Shown here: in pieces, positions 13,167 to 40,730 of the stretch | Position numbering within the stretch: the stretch's first letter is position 1 | How the letters are laid out: each line of letters starts with the position of its first letter | Assembly (NCBI RefSeq): GCF_018139145.2 | Contig: NC_059500.1 | Coordinates: 34,329,437 to 34,393,436, forward strand | From: Gymnogyps californianus | Taxonomy: Eukaryota; Chordata; Aves; Accipitriformes; Cathartidae | Direction: 5' to 3' | DNA: 64,000 bases | Notes under the pieces: model-generated | What the model saw: only the letters and a program-made list of their open reading frames with translations | Databases searched by the model: none | What the model was told of the DNA's origin: nothing | Position numbers and translations under genes: made by a program

Positions 13167-16100
13167 TTTTACTATCCTGTTCCAACTGCTGTTATACATG
13201 ACAGGAACTTAGGATATCAAAATACAGCCTAAGTGACATGGTATTGAGTTAACAGTGGAGCTTTAAAACACCTATCAAGCTACAAAATCAGATGGTGGAC
13301 AGAGATTTGTCCCAATAATGTGCTTTTTACGTTGAGGTATCATTATGTAGTGGGCACTCTTACAGAAATAAAATAGTCTGATAATTCTTGATAAAAGGGG
13401 TGACATGGGCAGACGACATTAGAAGTAAAGCTAAAAACATTATCAGTATTAACTCATTTCCAAACCTTGCAAGGAAGCAAAACCAACCAGGTGAAGAGTG
13501 CTTTATTTTTCCAGGAAATTCCAGGAGCTCTTTGCCAGTCATACCTATTTCCATCCATACTGCTGCAAAAACCTGTCTGTCATTCAAACATACATCATCA
13601 ACACAGTTGTAAGCTAATTAGCTCATATATGGGCAACGCTTGGGTTTTCTGATCTCAGGGTCAGTTTGACATCCCGAATGCCCAAAGACTCAACCACTCC
13701 ATATGCAGATTACCATTATAGGTAACTGCAGCAGAAATATAGACATCTCTCAGAAAAGATTTTGTGCGACGTTAATAAAATGTTCCTGCAGATGAGGTAA
13801 ATGGAAGTGCCTGTGCCAAGTATGGGGTGCTGAGGCAAGTCCACATTGCAGTTGGCACGACTCTGAAGTGCAAAGTACGCACCTGCAAAGTCCTTTCCCC
13901 AGCAGTATAAGCAGAATTACTACAGAGCCAGCGCAAGGGACACTATCTCAGCTATGTAGCACAGATAGCGAGTAAATCTGGCTGTAAGCCCAGTGTCAAG
14001 GGTAGTTTTATAATACAATGCAGATCTAGCCAGATATATTAAAGTCAACAGAGAGGTCAGCTGGGACTGCAAAGCCAGGACTGTAAAACTAACTATCTGT
14101 GCTGAGCTGCATGATAATGTGGTTACATTGCTACAAAGTTTGCAGGACAAGATGCGAGATCTAACAAAGGTTTTTGTGGCAACACTATTGCTTTAACAAT
14201 GATGTACTCTGTGACATGCCCTCATAGGGAATAAAAGCAGTAATTTGGATGTGAAATGACAATAATTCTGAAATATCACAGGGGAACTGATAGAACAGAA
14301 AATCAATGAAACTGCACAGAAAGGCAGCGTATTTACGCATGCCAGTTTATGAAGTATAGTAGTATGGCTGTTCCCTTTTCCTCGACTTCCTTCCTATTGC
14401 AGATGGTGTGTAAATTTCAGCCAGTTGCTATGCCAAAGAGCATTTTGAACTATAAGAAATCTGTCAGCACTCTCTGATTTTAAAGCTACCTGCTCACTTT
14501 GGACTTTCAAAGCACAAAACTGTTAACTGCAGGACATGCCTCATCATTCACATTTTTCTCCCTGATAGAGAGGGCATCACCAGAGCAGTAAATATTTTTC
14601 TCTAGGGTTTACTCTATACATGATTTTACTGTAATTTTCAACGGAGTACTTTGGGGAGTGTATAATTTTAGTAGACTCAGTTCGACATTGTGTTTCATTC
14701 TACAGAAGATGACCATACGATAGGCTTTCAGGCAGACTGAAATAAACAAGTAAAATTAATCAGGCAGAAAATATACTTCTGAAACTTTGAATTGAGAAAC
14801 TGATAAACCCACATCCAAAAGTTAGAATACTGGTTTTGTCTTACAAAAATGTAAATTCTTTTCTGTTTTCATACTAAGAAGTTTACATTTTAATGCCCTG
14901 AATTCCGACCTTCGATCTGAAACCTAACGCATGCCTCTATTTTTAAAGTGGACACAGCATGAGCTTCCATCTCTCTCATCTTACCCATCCCAGCTCTTGA
15001 TGGAAGTGCTCCTTAACTGCTGAAACCAAACAAATAAATGCTTTCCAGAGGCTACAGATCGGATGACTTTGTTCCGTTCTGCAGCAGGAAAGCAAGGTCC
15101 CATGTGGCAGGCAGAGCCTTGTGTCTGAGCAGAATGCCAATGGACTTGTTAGTAGGAAGACTTGATATAGACAGAAATGTTTCAGAATCGGGCTACGGAA
15201 ATTTGGCCTTCACTTAAAATCTTTGATACTTCAGTAGTTTTCAATAAATTTCTTTATAGTGTGGTGTTGTATGTACCACCCAAGAAGCGTATTCGCTGTG
15301 ATTATATCCCCCTTTTTACGACTTCAGCATATGCTGAGCTTTTAAGTGTGAGATTGGCAGCATCTTAAAAAAACATGGTTGGCGATCATTAACACTGACT
15401 TTCTAGCAGAAGTTATATTTTTCTTTATTGTGCACGAGTACCAATCACACATTACTTGCAATGTGAAATGCCAAAGGGATGTGTTACAAATGCTCTTACG
15501 CACTTCTGTTGTTCAAACTGGGTAAAAAGTACGTCTTTGGTTTAGGCTAATGTAACGTGGATCATTGCACATTTTCCCTGTGTAGTGAATCATACCCTGT
15601 TTTCTTTCTGTGAAGCAAAAAACGCTATGCTGGATTTTCTAGGTGGGCTAGAGCCTCATATCTGTGATGGTGCCACACCTCTGCAAATAACTAAAAGCAG
15701 CCTGATCTGCCACTACCATAGGAGCTGTATGATTAAAAGACACATGAAAGGTCAGTGAATCTAACTTACATCCAGCTGGTGATGCTTGGAAAGTGTCCCT
15801 CCCTGAGTCCATGTCTCCGGGTGATACTTTGAAAACTGAAGATGACCAGAGCAGGGGGAGGAAAAATTCATAGTCTCAGATCTGCTTCCATCAGAAGGGT
15901 CTTCCTGTGTGGGACAGTAGCATCCAAGCACAGACAGCTACTCAAAAAGACTTAAGTGCTTTGAAAAGGAAAATTAAACTACATGTGAAAAGACTGACTG
16001 TAGAGTTGCTGGGGGAAGAAAGAGAATTTAAAATGCAAAAAGATCCAAGGTGGTATAGTACGATACGAGCGGAGTTAAGATGCAGATAAAGGACAAGGAC

Positions 16101-18119
16101 AAGGTAAGGACAGATGGGTCGCGTGGTAAAGAAAGCAGCTATCAGCCTTTACCTTCATATATGCGCAGGCATCTGGCGGTTGTGCTCCTCTGCCTGCGAG
16201 ACCTTGGACAGAGAGGGAGGGGCGCCCCCCCCCACATGTCTGGGTCCACCTGAGATAGAGGGGGCAATGGTCAGCTGCAGTAGAGGAGCCCCTCTTCGTC
16301 CAGGTTTTGGATGAACCTGAGTACTGCTTCCTTGCCATTGCATGAATCTAACCCTGTTAGCAAAAATTTTTCTGTTATTTAAATAAGCTTGAATCTGGCC
16401 AACTTACCAAAATATGAGTTATGCATTCTGCATAATAACTGAGTAATCTGTATTCAAATGTATTCATTGTAGACAGCAATTGTAGAAAGGTAAGAACTTG
16501 CTATGGCATATTTTGTTAATACAGATAGCCCTATCTTGCTATAATGGAAAAAGGAAGCCCATTTAAGACACCATTAATCAACAAAACCACTACCCATGCT
16601 ATGTTTTAAAAATATATTGAATTTTAGAACTGCACTCAATTAAAATAAAGTATAAATTAAGAACTGGAAACCAATTTAAGTCACAGAAAATAAATAGAAT
16701 TCACTGAGTATTCAATTTGTCACCTTTTCTTTTGGAAAACTGGAACTGATTCAAGTCAGCTAATGACTGGGCCATAAAATTGTTCACCCTGTATGCCTCT
16801 ACTGTAACAGCATTAATGACTGGCTGCATTCATAAATTAAATCAGCAGAACAGTAAGCATGGACAAATAATTAAAATAAGCCCTGAACCCTGGCTGCTGG
16901 ATATTTTTATAGCTGGCAAGTGGAATAGAGTTGTATATACTTCACCGAACGCTCTTATATATCTATTTCTAGAGGTGAAAACTGCTTTTTTTCCAAGCTA
17001 AATATTGTCACACACGCGACAGGATCAAATGTTTAAACAGAACCCAGATGGACAGGATCTCTTGTGTTTTCACTCTTTACAAAGTATTTTTTAATCACAG
17101 AGATGCGCTCAGTTAGACTGAATACAATCAGATTGAGACTAGCTCCTTTGGAAAGAAGGTATGAATCCGCTGTATTCAAACCCTGTATGAATCCACTGAA
17201 TTCACTGGCAGTAAAAGAAGGCAGAATCAATGTATATTTTAGACTTGCAATTGAATCCTTTTAAAACATTACTTTCTGTATTTTCTGCCTAGACACAGTA
17301 AAATTTGCATGTTTTCCCTGTAATGTGCAGAAGCCATTACACATTTGCTTCTTGGGCAGTGTATAAAATAATCACTTCAGGCTGCTTCAGTGCCTAGTGA
17401 GTATATAAGCATGTAAATATATAACTGTGAAAGGCTTCTTAGGCTTGCAATTTTTAAATCAATTCGTATCAGCTATGTATTTTCTGAAAAAAAAATCTAA
17501 TGAAAACATAATATTGTCATTTAACATGACAGCGCTAGATTTCCGACATCAGTAAAGCACGAGAACCTCTTTGAGCTTCAGCCTGTTGGTATTTAGCCAG
17601 GCAGACATCCATTAACCTTGATGGTGGTGCCACTGCATTGGATAGTGCGTGAAAACATCCACTTGGTTTTAACAGAGAGTATTTTCTTTCTACGAGTGTA
17701 ACACACTACTCAGATCCTTTCCCCCAAGCACACTGAGGTGCAACAGAAAATCTGGTAATTATCGCAAAAATATGGACAACATTTCCAGCTGCCAGTCACT
17801 CCTGGTAAAAAAAAATCAACCAACCAACCAAAAAGGGTTAATGAATCTGGAAATTGTGCAGAGAACACGAAGCTGGGAAGGATAAAATGTGGGGATGCAT
17901 TGCACCCTGCTCACTTCTCTTCATCCGTGGATGCAATCGCAGGTTCAGAGCCTTGGCGTGCAGCAGCTCAGGTATCTCCCGCTGTTCAGAAACTGACATT
18001 CCTGAAGAAAGCCTCGTGTTAAACTCAACAACCAGTTTCGGTACCGGGAGAGCGAACAACCGTTCCCCGTCTAGATCTAAGATCGGGCTGGATCACGCTT
18101 GAAAGAAACCGGGCATTTT
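13167..18119. other. Intergenic sequence upstream of ISOC1 (proximal part)
   Basis: AT-rich and non-coding. A GC-rich patch with a C-run lies at about 16180-16340. A stretch at 16780-17000 rich in TAAT-type motifs could be a conserved non-coding element but cannot be tested here. No exon was recognised. Confidence 0.7.
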
Positions 18120-18823
18120 TCAGGCTCTATCAACAGGTTCCTTCCCAGCTTCCGCGGGGCGCGGCCGTGGCCGTCCCCCGCCGCGGACCGGACCGGCACG
18201 GCGCCCGGCAGCCCTCCCTCCCCGCCCGCTGCGCCGCCGGAGCTGCCTTCCTCGCTCGGCGCGCCGCTCCCCGCCGCCGCCGCGCCCGCCCGACGGGGCG
18301 CCGCGGCTCCTGGCCCCACGCCCCCGCCCCTTCACCGCAGCGGGCTCTGCCGCCAGCTCGGCGGCGGCGGCGGCGGCGGGGTGCGCCCCGGCGAGGGACG
18401 AGCTGCCTGCCGGCCGCGCCGAGGCCACGACGGGGCCGCCCCAGCGGGAGGTGCCCCTGCCTCCCCCCGCCTGCCCCTCTCCGCGGGACCCGCACTCTCC
18501 CCGTCGGCCTGGACGAGGGCAGACGTTTGGGTGAGGGGCTGCTCCTCCCGCCGCCCGCCTGAGGGGGAGGCACCCGCCCTCCGAGGAGCAGCGGCGGCGG
18601 GAGAGCCGCTGCCCGCCCGGCCGAGGCGCCCTGGCGGCGCCCACCCCCGAGGGCTCCGAGGCAGGGCCCGGCCCCATGGCGAGGAGGAGGAGCAGGAGCA
18701 GCCGCAGCCGGGATTGGGGGCCGCCGGCGCCGCCCGCCCGGCCGGGGGGAGGAGGCGGCAGGAGGAGGAGCGGCGGCGCGGGCGGCAGCGAGCTGGCTGG
18801 GCTAGGCGCGGCTGCCCCTGAAG

Positions 18824-34492
<15,669 letters not shown>

Positions 34493-35250
34493 AGAGGATG
34501 TCGAGGAAGTGGATCTCATTGTCATCTTTAAGGCAGAAGGAAAGCTGTAAGCGCACATGTACACCTCCTTTCACCCAAAGTTTGGTAGAAGTATAAAATT
34601 AAAAATTGACGTACTCGTGCTTGCCTTAGCAAAATTGTCTGGTTATACATCTGGGTGCCAGTATGTTCTGTTTAGTTACAGCTGTCAGAGGCATTGGGTA
34701 CCGTAGGACCTTTTTGTTGTCAAATTTCCTATTTATTTAAAAAACAAAAATTAACAGAGGTGCCTGCTAGTCTATACTATACACTGATTGTAACAGCTCC
34801 AAAAAGTGCATATTTCTGTGACACGTCTTGATTGTGCACTTTGTAAAACTGTTCTGTGATATTCTGTTTTACTTTTGTATTAATAGAAGATAATTATGTA
34901 TTGGATAAATGTGATGTGATATGCTTTAATGTTCTATGTAAATGAAGTATTTTAATAGGGCATAAGTTAAAACCGAGTAAGATATATGGAATACATGTGC
35001 GCTTTTGTTCTCTAGGATAAAATTTAAGCGCTTTGCTTTGTAGACAAGACACATAGATCAAACAGCAGCTGATGTTTGATTACTCTAGGTAGCTGAAGCC
35101 TGCATCATGACTTTTGATTATTCTGAAATTGACTGCCCAACCCTGTACTTTCCTTAAGTGTAGACAAACAGAATACTGTCATTTAATGAGTTCTTTATAA
35201 AAAACCGGTGTAAAGTCCTTCAGAACTAGCAGAAGATTACCAAAACTTTA

Positions 35251-35256
35251 AATAAA
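35251..35256 (+). terminator. ISOC1: Possible proximal polyadenylation signal (AATAAA)
   Basis: Canonical hexamer inside the ISOC1 3' region. Use of this site would give a UTR of about 0.78 kb. Nothing in the sequence decides between the two sites. Confidence 0.3.
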
Positions 35257-35805
35257 TTGGCAATGCTAAAGATATTAAAGAACAAAAGCTTTTCAGCTTT
35301 GAGTGCTGAATCTACTACTATATTTACATTTATTTTGGGGTTTTTTACCCCATTTTAGTTAGATTGAATAATTCTATCTGATTTACTCATTTGGCCAAGC
35401 AAGCTGTGAAAGAAACCTTAGCTTCTCCAGGTTTTTGCACTCTTTGTGGGCTGCAGTTGAGTGGAGTTTGAATGGAATCTGGCCTAAAGTCATTCTTCAG
35501 AAAAATAGCATCTTTAACTTAATGATACATATATTTTCTATCTAGAACCAATCTTTTAACACATGATTGTTCATAAAGGCACTTCCCTCATGTTCCAGTG
35601 GTTTAAACAATGTTGTATAAAGTTTACAGTGTGACTGAGACATTTATTTTTTTAAAAGAGTACTAGAAGATGTCATACTGAACACTGATCTTTTTGGTAG
35701 AAAACCGATTAGAGTACATGTATTGTTTTAAATTGCTTATTTTCCCCACAAGATGGCTCTAAAAGAATTGTTTCAGAGAGTTATAACCTTTATATGTTCA
35801 AAACA

Positions 35806-35811
35806 AATAAA
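35806..35811 (+). terminator. ISOC1: Likely ISOC1 polyadenylation signal (AATAAA)
   Basis: Canonical hexamer about 1.3 kb after the stop codon, followed within 40 bases by a TG- and T-rich element. Cleavage would fall near 35825-35840. Confidence 0.6.
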
Positions 35812-36548
35812 CTGTTAACATTTGCTTTCTCTCTTACGCTTGTGATATTTATTGAAAAGCAAATCCTGAAAGCTGTATTTGCCATGGACCTTACTCTGTT
35901 TTGTGCAGCTGTGGAATTTCTACAGATGTCATGGGAATTTTGTGTAAAGATCAAGGGTGGATAATGTCTAATAATTCTTGTCTTCTGCGTCTAGTTACAG
36001 TGTTATTTAGTGCTCCAAAATATGAGGAATGAACGTTATGCTTCAAGTTGGAGGCAGGGAGGCAAGTTATGTTGAAGAACCATTGTCCTATATCACTGAC
36101 CTACTTTTTACCTTCTTTTCTGGTATATTAATCATGTTGCCTAGCAGTATAAAGTCCACTTATATAAATCAACAGCTGTGCACAAAAATAATATAAATTT
36201 CTTATGAAATAATGGTTTTGTTGCTTTCTTACCTTTATGTGTTGACAGTACCTAGAGTTAGTAATTGAAGGAAAAATGATAACGGTTTTTTTACACGTTT
36301 ATTTTTGGAACAATATCCATTTCCTCAATAACAAATACATGGATTTTTAAGAGATAATCATATTTGTTACTAAAATTTTACCATTTTTATGCAAACATAA
36401 GTTGGAGGACAGATGTCACAAGTTCAAGTTCCCTTGCACACAGTCCTTTCCTAACTAAGGTTTTTACCACAAGAGGAATCATTTGGTGGTAGGATGGCAC
36501 TAGAGAAGAATCTATAAAATACATTGATGTTCTCTATGATGATTTTAC

Positions 36549-36569
36549 TTTTTTTTTTTTTTTTTTTTT
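36549..36569 (+). repeat. T21 homopolymer
   Basis: Twenty-one T followed by AG, about 740 bases after the presumed end of ISOC1. On the - strand this is a poly-A tail-like tract, but no retrocopy was recognised next to it. Confidence 0.8.
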
Positions 36570-38482
36570 AGTATCTGCATAGCCTTCTGTGGCAAACTAA
36601 ATTTTTGTCAAGGTCCTTAATTTGTGGGTTTTTTCCATAAGCTTAAAAAATAAGAACGCAGAAATACCCAGTCTTATGATATAAAACTGAGCTCTTAGAC
36701 TTCAATCATTCTGCCCCTAAATTCACATCTTTCTCCTTCATTAGATGGGTGTGTTAATCAGCATCACATGGATCATTCAGATGATATTCTAAGAGTGTTT
36801 ATTTAAAACAAATAGAAAAAGTGTTGCCATATTTCTCTTACGTAAAGTAAGTTTATTCACGGGAGAGAATTTCCTTTGCTTCTTCATGCTCTAACTCATC
36901 TGTATTTTCTGTTCTCTGACAAGCGGGTGTTCTTATGCAGTAGAACAGCAGGACTGAGCCATGTGAGAAGAGGTCTGCAGGCTGTTGCATTATCTAGTGT
37001 AAGTACTGTTTTGCCCTGCAAGGATATGAAATAAATTAATGAAATAACACGGAGGAGAATTGCTTAGGGGTATGCTCAGGTGATTGTGAAGAGGCCTCAT
37101 TCATCACTAAGTGCCAAGCTGTCCTTTATTTGAAGGCTTCACCACAACTATGGCTAAGCAACTCGATTGCCACCTGCTGTAGGTGGCTTCAATGTAATTC
37201 CTCTGTCCTTGGGGAAGCAGAAAGACAGTCCTTGATGGAGAAGGCTGGTTTATTTTCCTTGGTAGGTGTTCTGCTTCTGTGCAAAGTTGCTGATGTGTTG
37301 TTAGCCTCACTGTAGTAGCCGGTCTATAAATTCTATGCTAAGTATAATAATAGGCATATGCGTGATTAGTTTTTCTCTGCTAAACCCTTGCAAAGATGAG
37401 TGCTTTTTTTCTTATTGGAACAGTTTAGGTTTTGAGTTTAAAATATGATCCTGTCTATTCACAGAACCATGGTCCTTTTATTGTTTTTCCACCAGTATGA
37501 TAATTTTGTGTGCACTAAAATAAGTAAGATCTCCCTTTGCAAAACCTGAAAACAGAGAATGAATAAAAACATCAGCTGTTACTAGCCAATGTTTTCTGTT
37601 ATGGTCATCACAAATGGCTGGAGAAGTGATGCCGTGGGACTGCTCCACCATCATTTCTGTACTTGCCTGACGGTAGTTCTCAGGTAAATGTGCACTTAAA
37701 TAAATCATGCTGTTTATCGAGTATGTTTCCTATTAGACATCAGGGTGGTGCTGTCTCCCTCCTGCACCCTGCATATTTATTACATTACCTAAACAATGAC
37801 ATTAATCTTTCAGGAGAGAAGAATTAAGATTGATCTTCTCTTTTTGACGTAGGCACTCCTATTTTTTCTTTCAGAAGCCTCATAGGTTTTTTTTGTCAAG
37901 ATTTTTGTTGAACTGAAACTCTTCTACTGCTACAGATTTGTTCTCTTATGTAAGAGATGAACGTTCAATGCTTTTTTGCTTTAAAAGCTTTGTTTCAATT
38001 AAACATGAAGTAATAGCTGCAGCTGTGGAGCCCTGAAGAAAGGCAAATGATATTAAGGAGGATAAAGGCTTTTACTTTGATAAGCAGTGATGGCGACTAG
38101 TACTGTTACGTAGTTCACTTATTATTCTTCAGAGTATTTTCTACCATATTAAGTGCTATGGCAGTGACAGAAGATGTCAGTGATTTGTAGAATCTGTTTT
38201 TTTTTTTCCCTCTGGATAAATTAGAGATAAACTATACTAGATGGGTATAACAGATGTCCTTCAGATAGGTTTAGAACATCTGCTCTGCAAATGAGCTATG
38301 GCAGGAAATCCTTGGAAAAAAAGTTCTGTTTTGATTGTCCAGTGCTCATTTTTTCTTAATAGTCTCTGAAACAAAATACTTTCATGAAGCTGTTGTTAGA
38401 CCTTTCTGTAATCTCAAGAAGTGCTTCTGGTACAGCGGAGGTTATGATTGATATTATGCTGCTGCTTCTCTTAGGACGGAAC

Positions 38483-38496
38483 TATATATATATATA
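38483..38496 (+). repeat. Short (TA)n repeat
   Basis: Seven TA units followed by a run of A. Confidence 0.8.
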
Positions 38497-40604
38497 AAAA
38501 AGATAAGGTAGAGTGTGGGGTCTGGTCTTTTATTACTCATTTGAATTGCGTAACTTAGTTTTTCATATGAGATAAAGGAATATTTGCAAAGGACTGCTGT
38601 GAATAGAAGGAATTTATTATTAGCACGCTTAGGTCAGCTTAATAGACTTACTAAAACAGCCAGGGTTGGCAGCTCTCCTGCCAGTGACAGCATTAGGCTT
38701 TGCTTTAATGAAACCCTTTTATCTGCTCAAGAGAGAAGATTGAGCAAACAAATGAAGAGAGCAGTTAATAGAGAATAGATGGTGAAGTGCAAAGGCAAAA
38801 TGGGAAAGAAAACTTGTTTTCTAATTATTACAGATTTTTTTTTTTTCCCATGGGGATGTTAAGAAGCTGGAACACTTATTAACATAGAATTACATACCTT
38901 AAGTTTGCAAAAACCGAGTAGGTCACAGCAGTCCTTGCCTCTGTCTTACTGTGCGCTTTATTCCCTTCCTTGACTGTTTTTACATTGTTTTCATTACCTT
39001 GTAACTGTCCAAAAAGCACACTCTGCTAAGCTTTTTGGCTCTGAGTATTGCAAAAATTGCCAGCTGGAAGGGTAAATACTCTGCTATCAAAATAAAAAAG
39101 AAGGGGAAGGTGTTGGAGCAAAGACTGAAGATCACCACATACTCGGCACTGACATCCCCGAGGCAGGTATGAACTATTACCTGCACTGTGGTTTGGAGAG
39201 CAAAAATACGTACAAGTGAGACTTGGACAAACTAAAAGCTTTCTGAAAACAAAGATAACTGATCATAACTGGAACCGTTTTACCTCTCTAGGACATGGAT
39301 TTTTACAGCTAAAAGATCTTTGTACACCTGAAATGAAGTGAGTTAGAACTAAGTTGGTGCCACTCACCTCGCACCGTGGGGAGGGAGCTGGATTGTTAGA
39401 ATGAGCTAAAATCCATTCGAGGCAGCCTCTCGCTGTGCTGCCACAGGGAAGCAGACGTTTGCAATTACTCCAAATGAGAATATTTGAACTAATTTTTCAG
39501 AAAGATTTGCCTATTCAGGTTCACAAAGCTCTTGGTAAAACCTTAGTTCAGCTGAACTCTTGAAGCTGGATTTTAAAATGTTGTTCAGGCATCTGGAAAA
39601 GCAGGTGTTTGGCTACCACATTGTTTCCATAGTTTGTAGGAGCTTATTAAAATTAAGTGTAATGCTGCCATTATTTTGAAGTTCCAATATGTACCTGTTT
39701 GTGTTATTTGTGTCCCAGTAAAACACATTAGACATTCTGGCCTTCAGATTTTGATCCAGAATTAAAAGATTTCATTGGGTATCTTAGTAATTTCAATGGG
39801 GTTTGAATTGAGGCGTAACAGACAGGGAAGACTCCGTCCAGATTTCCTCCCAAGTCATAAAGTAGGAAACATTGCTGATGGGAAGAATCAGGGAATAAGC
39901 TGTCTAACTGTTCACTAGTGTTTAACCAACTCATGGCATCAGTGTTTCCGCTTTATGTCTCTAGCTAACTTAAAAAAGACAAACTTAGAGTCCTTTCAGA
40001 CATTATCTTTGTGTGTGTGTTTGTGTATGTATAGTGGCATTGTTTAGTTCCGGTATATTTGTACTGAGGCACTGAAAATCTTGGAGTGTTTGTCATGTTG
40101 AGTAACTCTGCTGGGTCTTCCTAGTCAAAATCCTTTTATCCAAGGAATCAAAGGATTACCATTTCGTCTGCTAGCAACTTCAAGGCTATTTCAAGACCCT
40201 TACAGGAAAAAGTCAACCTAAAATTGGGTGAACAATGCCATACAGGAAAGTGTTACCACTGAAACATGGTAAATATAGATTATACTCTTGGTGCCTACTG
40301 ACTCAATACTCAAGGTGCCATCACTTGCGAATCTCATGCCCTAAATACCATAAAGTACCTGCACAGTTCTATTACTGTTTAGTAGATGTGTTTGGGCTGG
40401 TAAGTATGATTAAAATGAGCAGTTTCCCTAAAATTACTAAAATCACGAGAAACAACACATCACAGGAGATGTATTACTCATAAGCTAGTAAGACCATGCT
40501 AACCAGGTAGACTGGACTATTATGTTGCTGTATAAAGTTTCCTTATGCAAAAGAGAACCCGTTGTAAAAGATTGTAACTTGTATTTCTGCAACTTCTAGT
40601 GCAA

Positions 40605-40656
40605 GGATTAGTATATTAAAAATTCCAAGGGGATTAGTGTATTAAAAATGCCAAGG
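40605..40656 (+). repeat. Two tandem 26-bp copies
   Basis: 40605-40630 and 40631-40656 match at 24 of 26 positions. Each begins GGATTAGT and ends CCAAGG. This is a recent small tandem duplication. Confidence 0.9.
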
Positions 40657-40668
40657 TAAGTAAATCGT

Positions 40669-40730
40669 TAAATGGGTAAAATCTCACTCCTGTGTACTAT
40701 ATGGGAGTTTTACCATTTAATTCAACGGGC
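40669..40730. repeat. Relic of a palindromic sauropsid repeat
   Basis: An inverted repeat pairs TTAAATGGGTAAAA (40669-40682) with TTTTACCATTTAA (40708-40720), with one bulged base. The right half, GGGAGTTTTACCATTTAATT, resembles an abundant palindromic element of reptile and bird genomes with GGGAGTTTTGCCATTGACTT. The family assignment is from memory and tentative. Confidence 0.45.

Larger units (their letters stand above)
34493..35830 (+). other. ISOC1: ISOC1 3' untranslated region
   Basis: Non-coding AT-rich sequence after the stop codon. An AATAAA at 35251-35256 could serve as an early poly(A) signal. A second, at 35806-35811, is followed by a TG/T-rich stretch and is the better end. The 3' limit is an estimate without transcript data. 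Confidence 0.6.
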
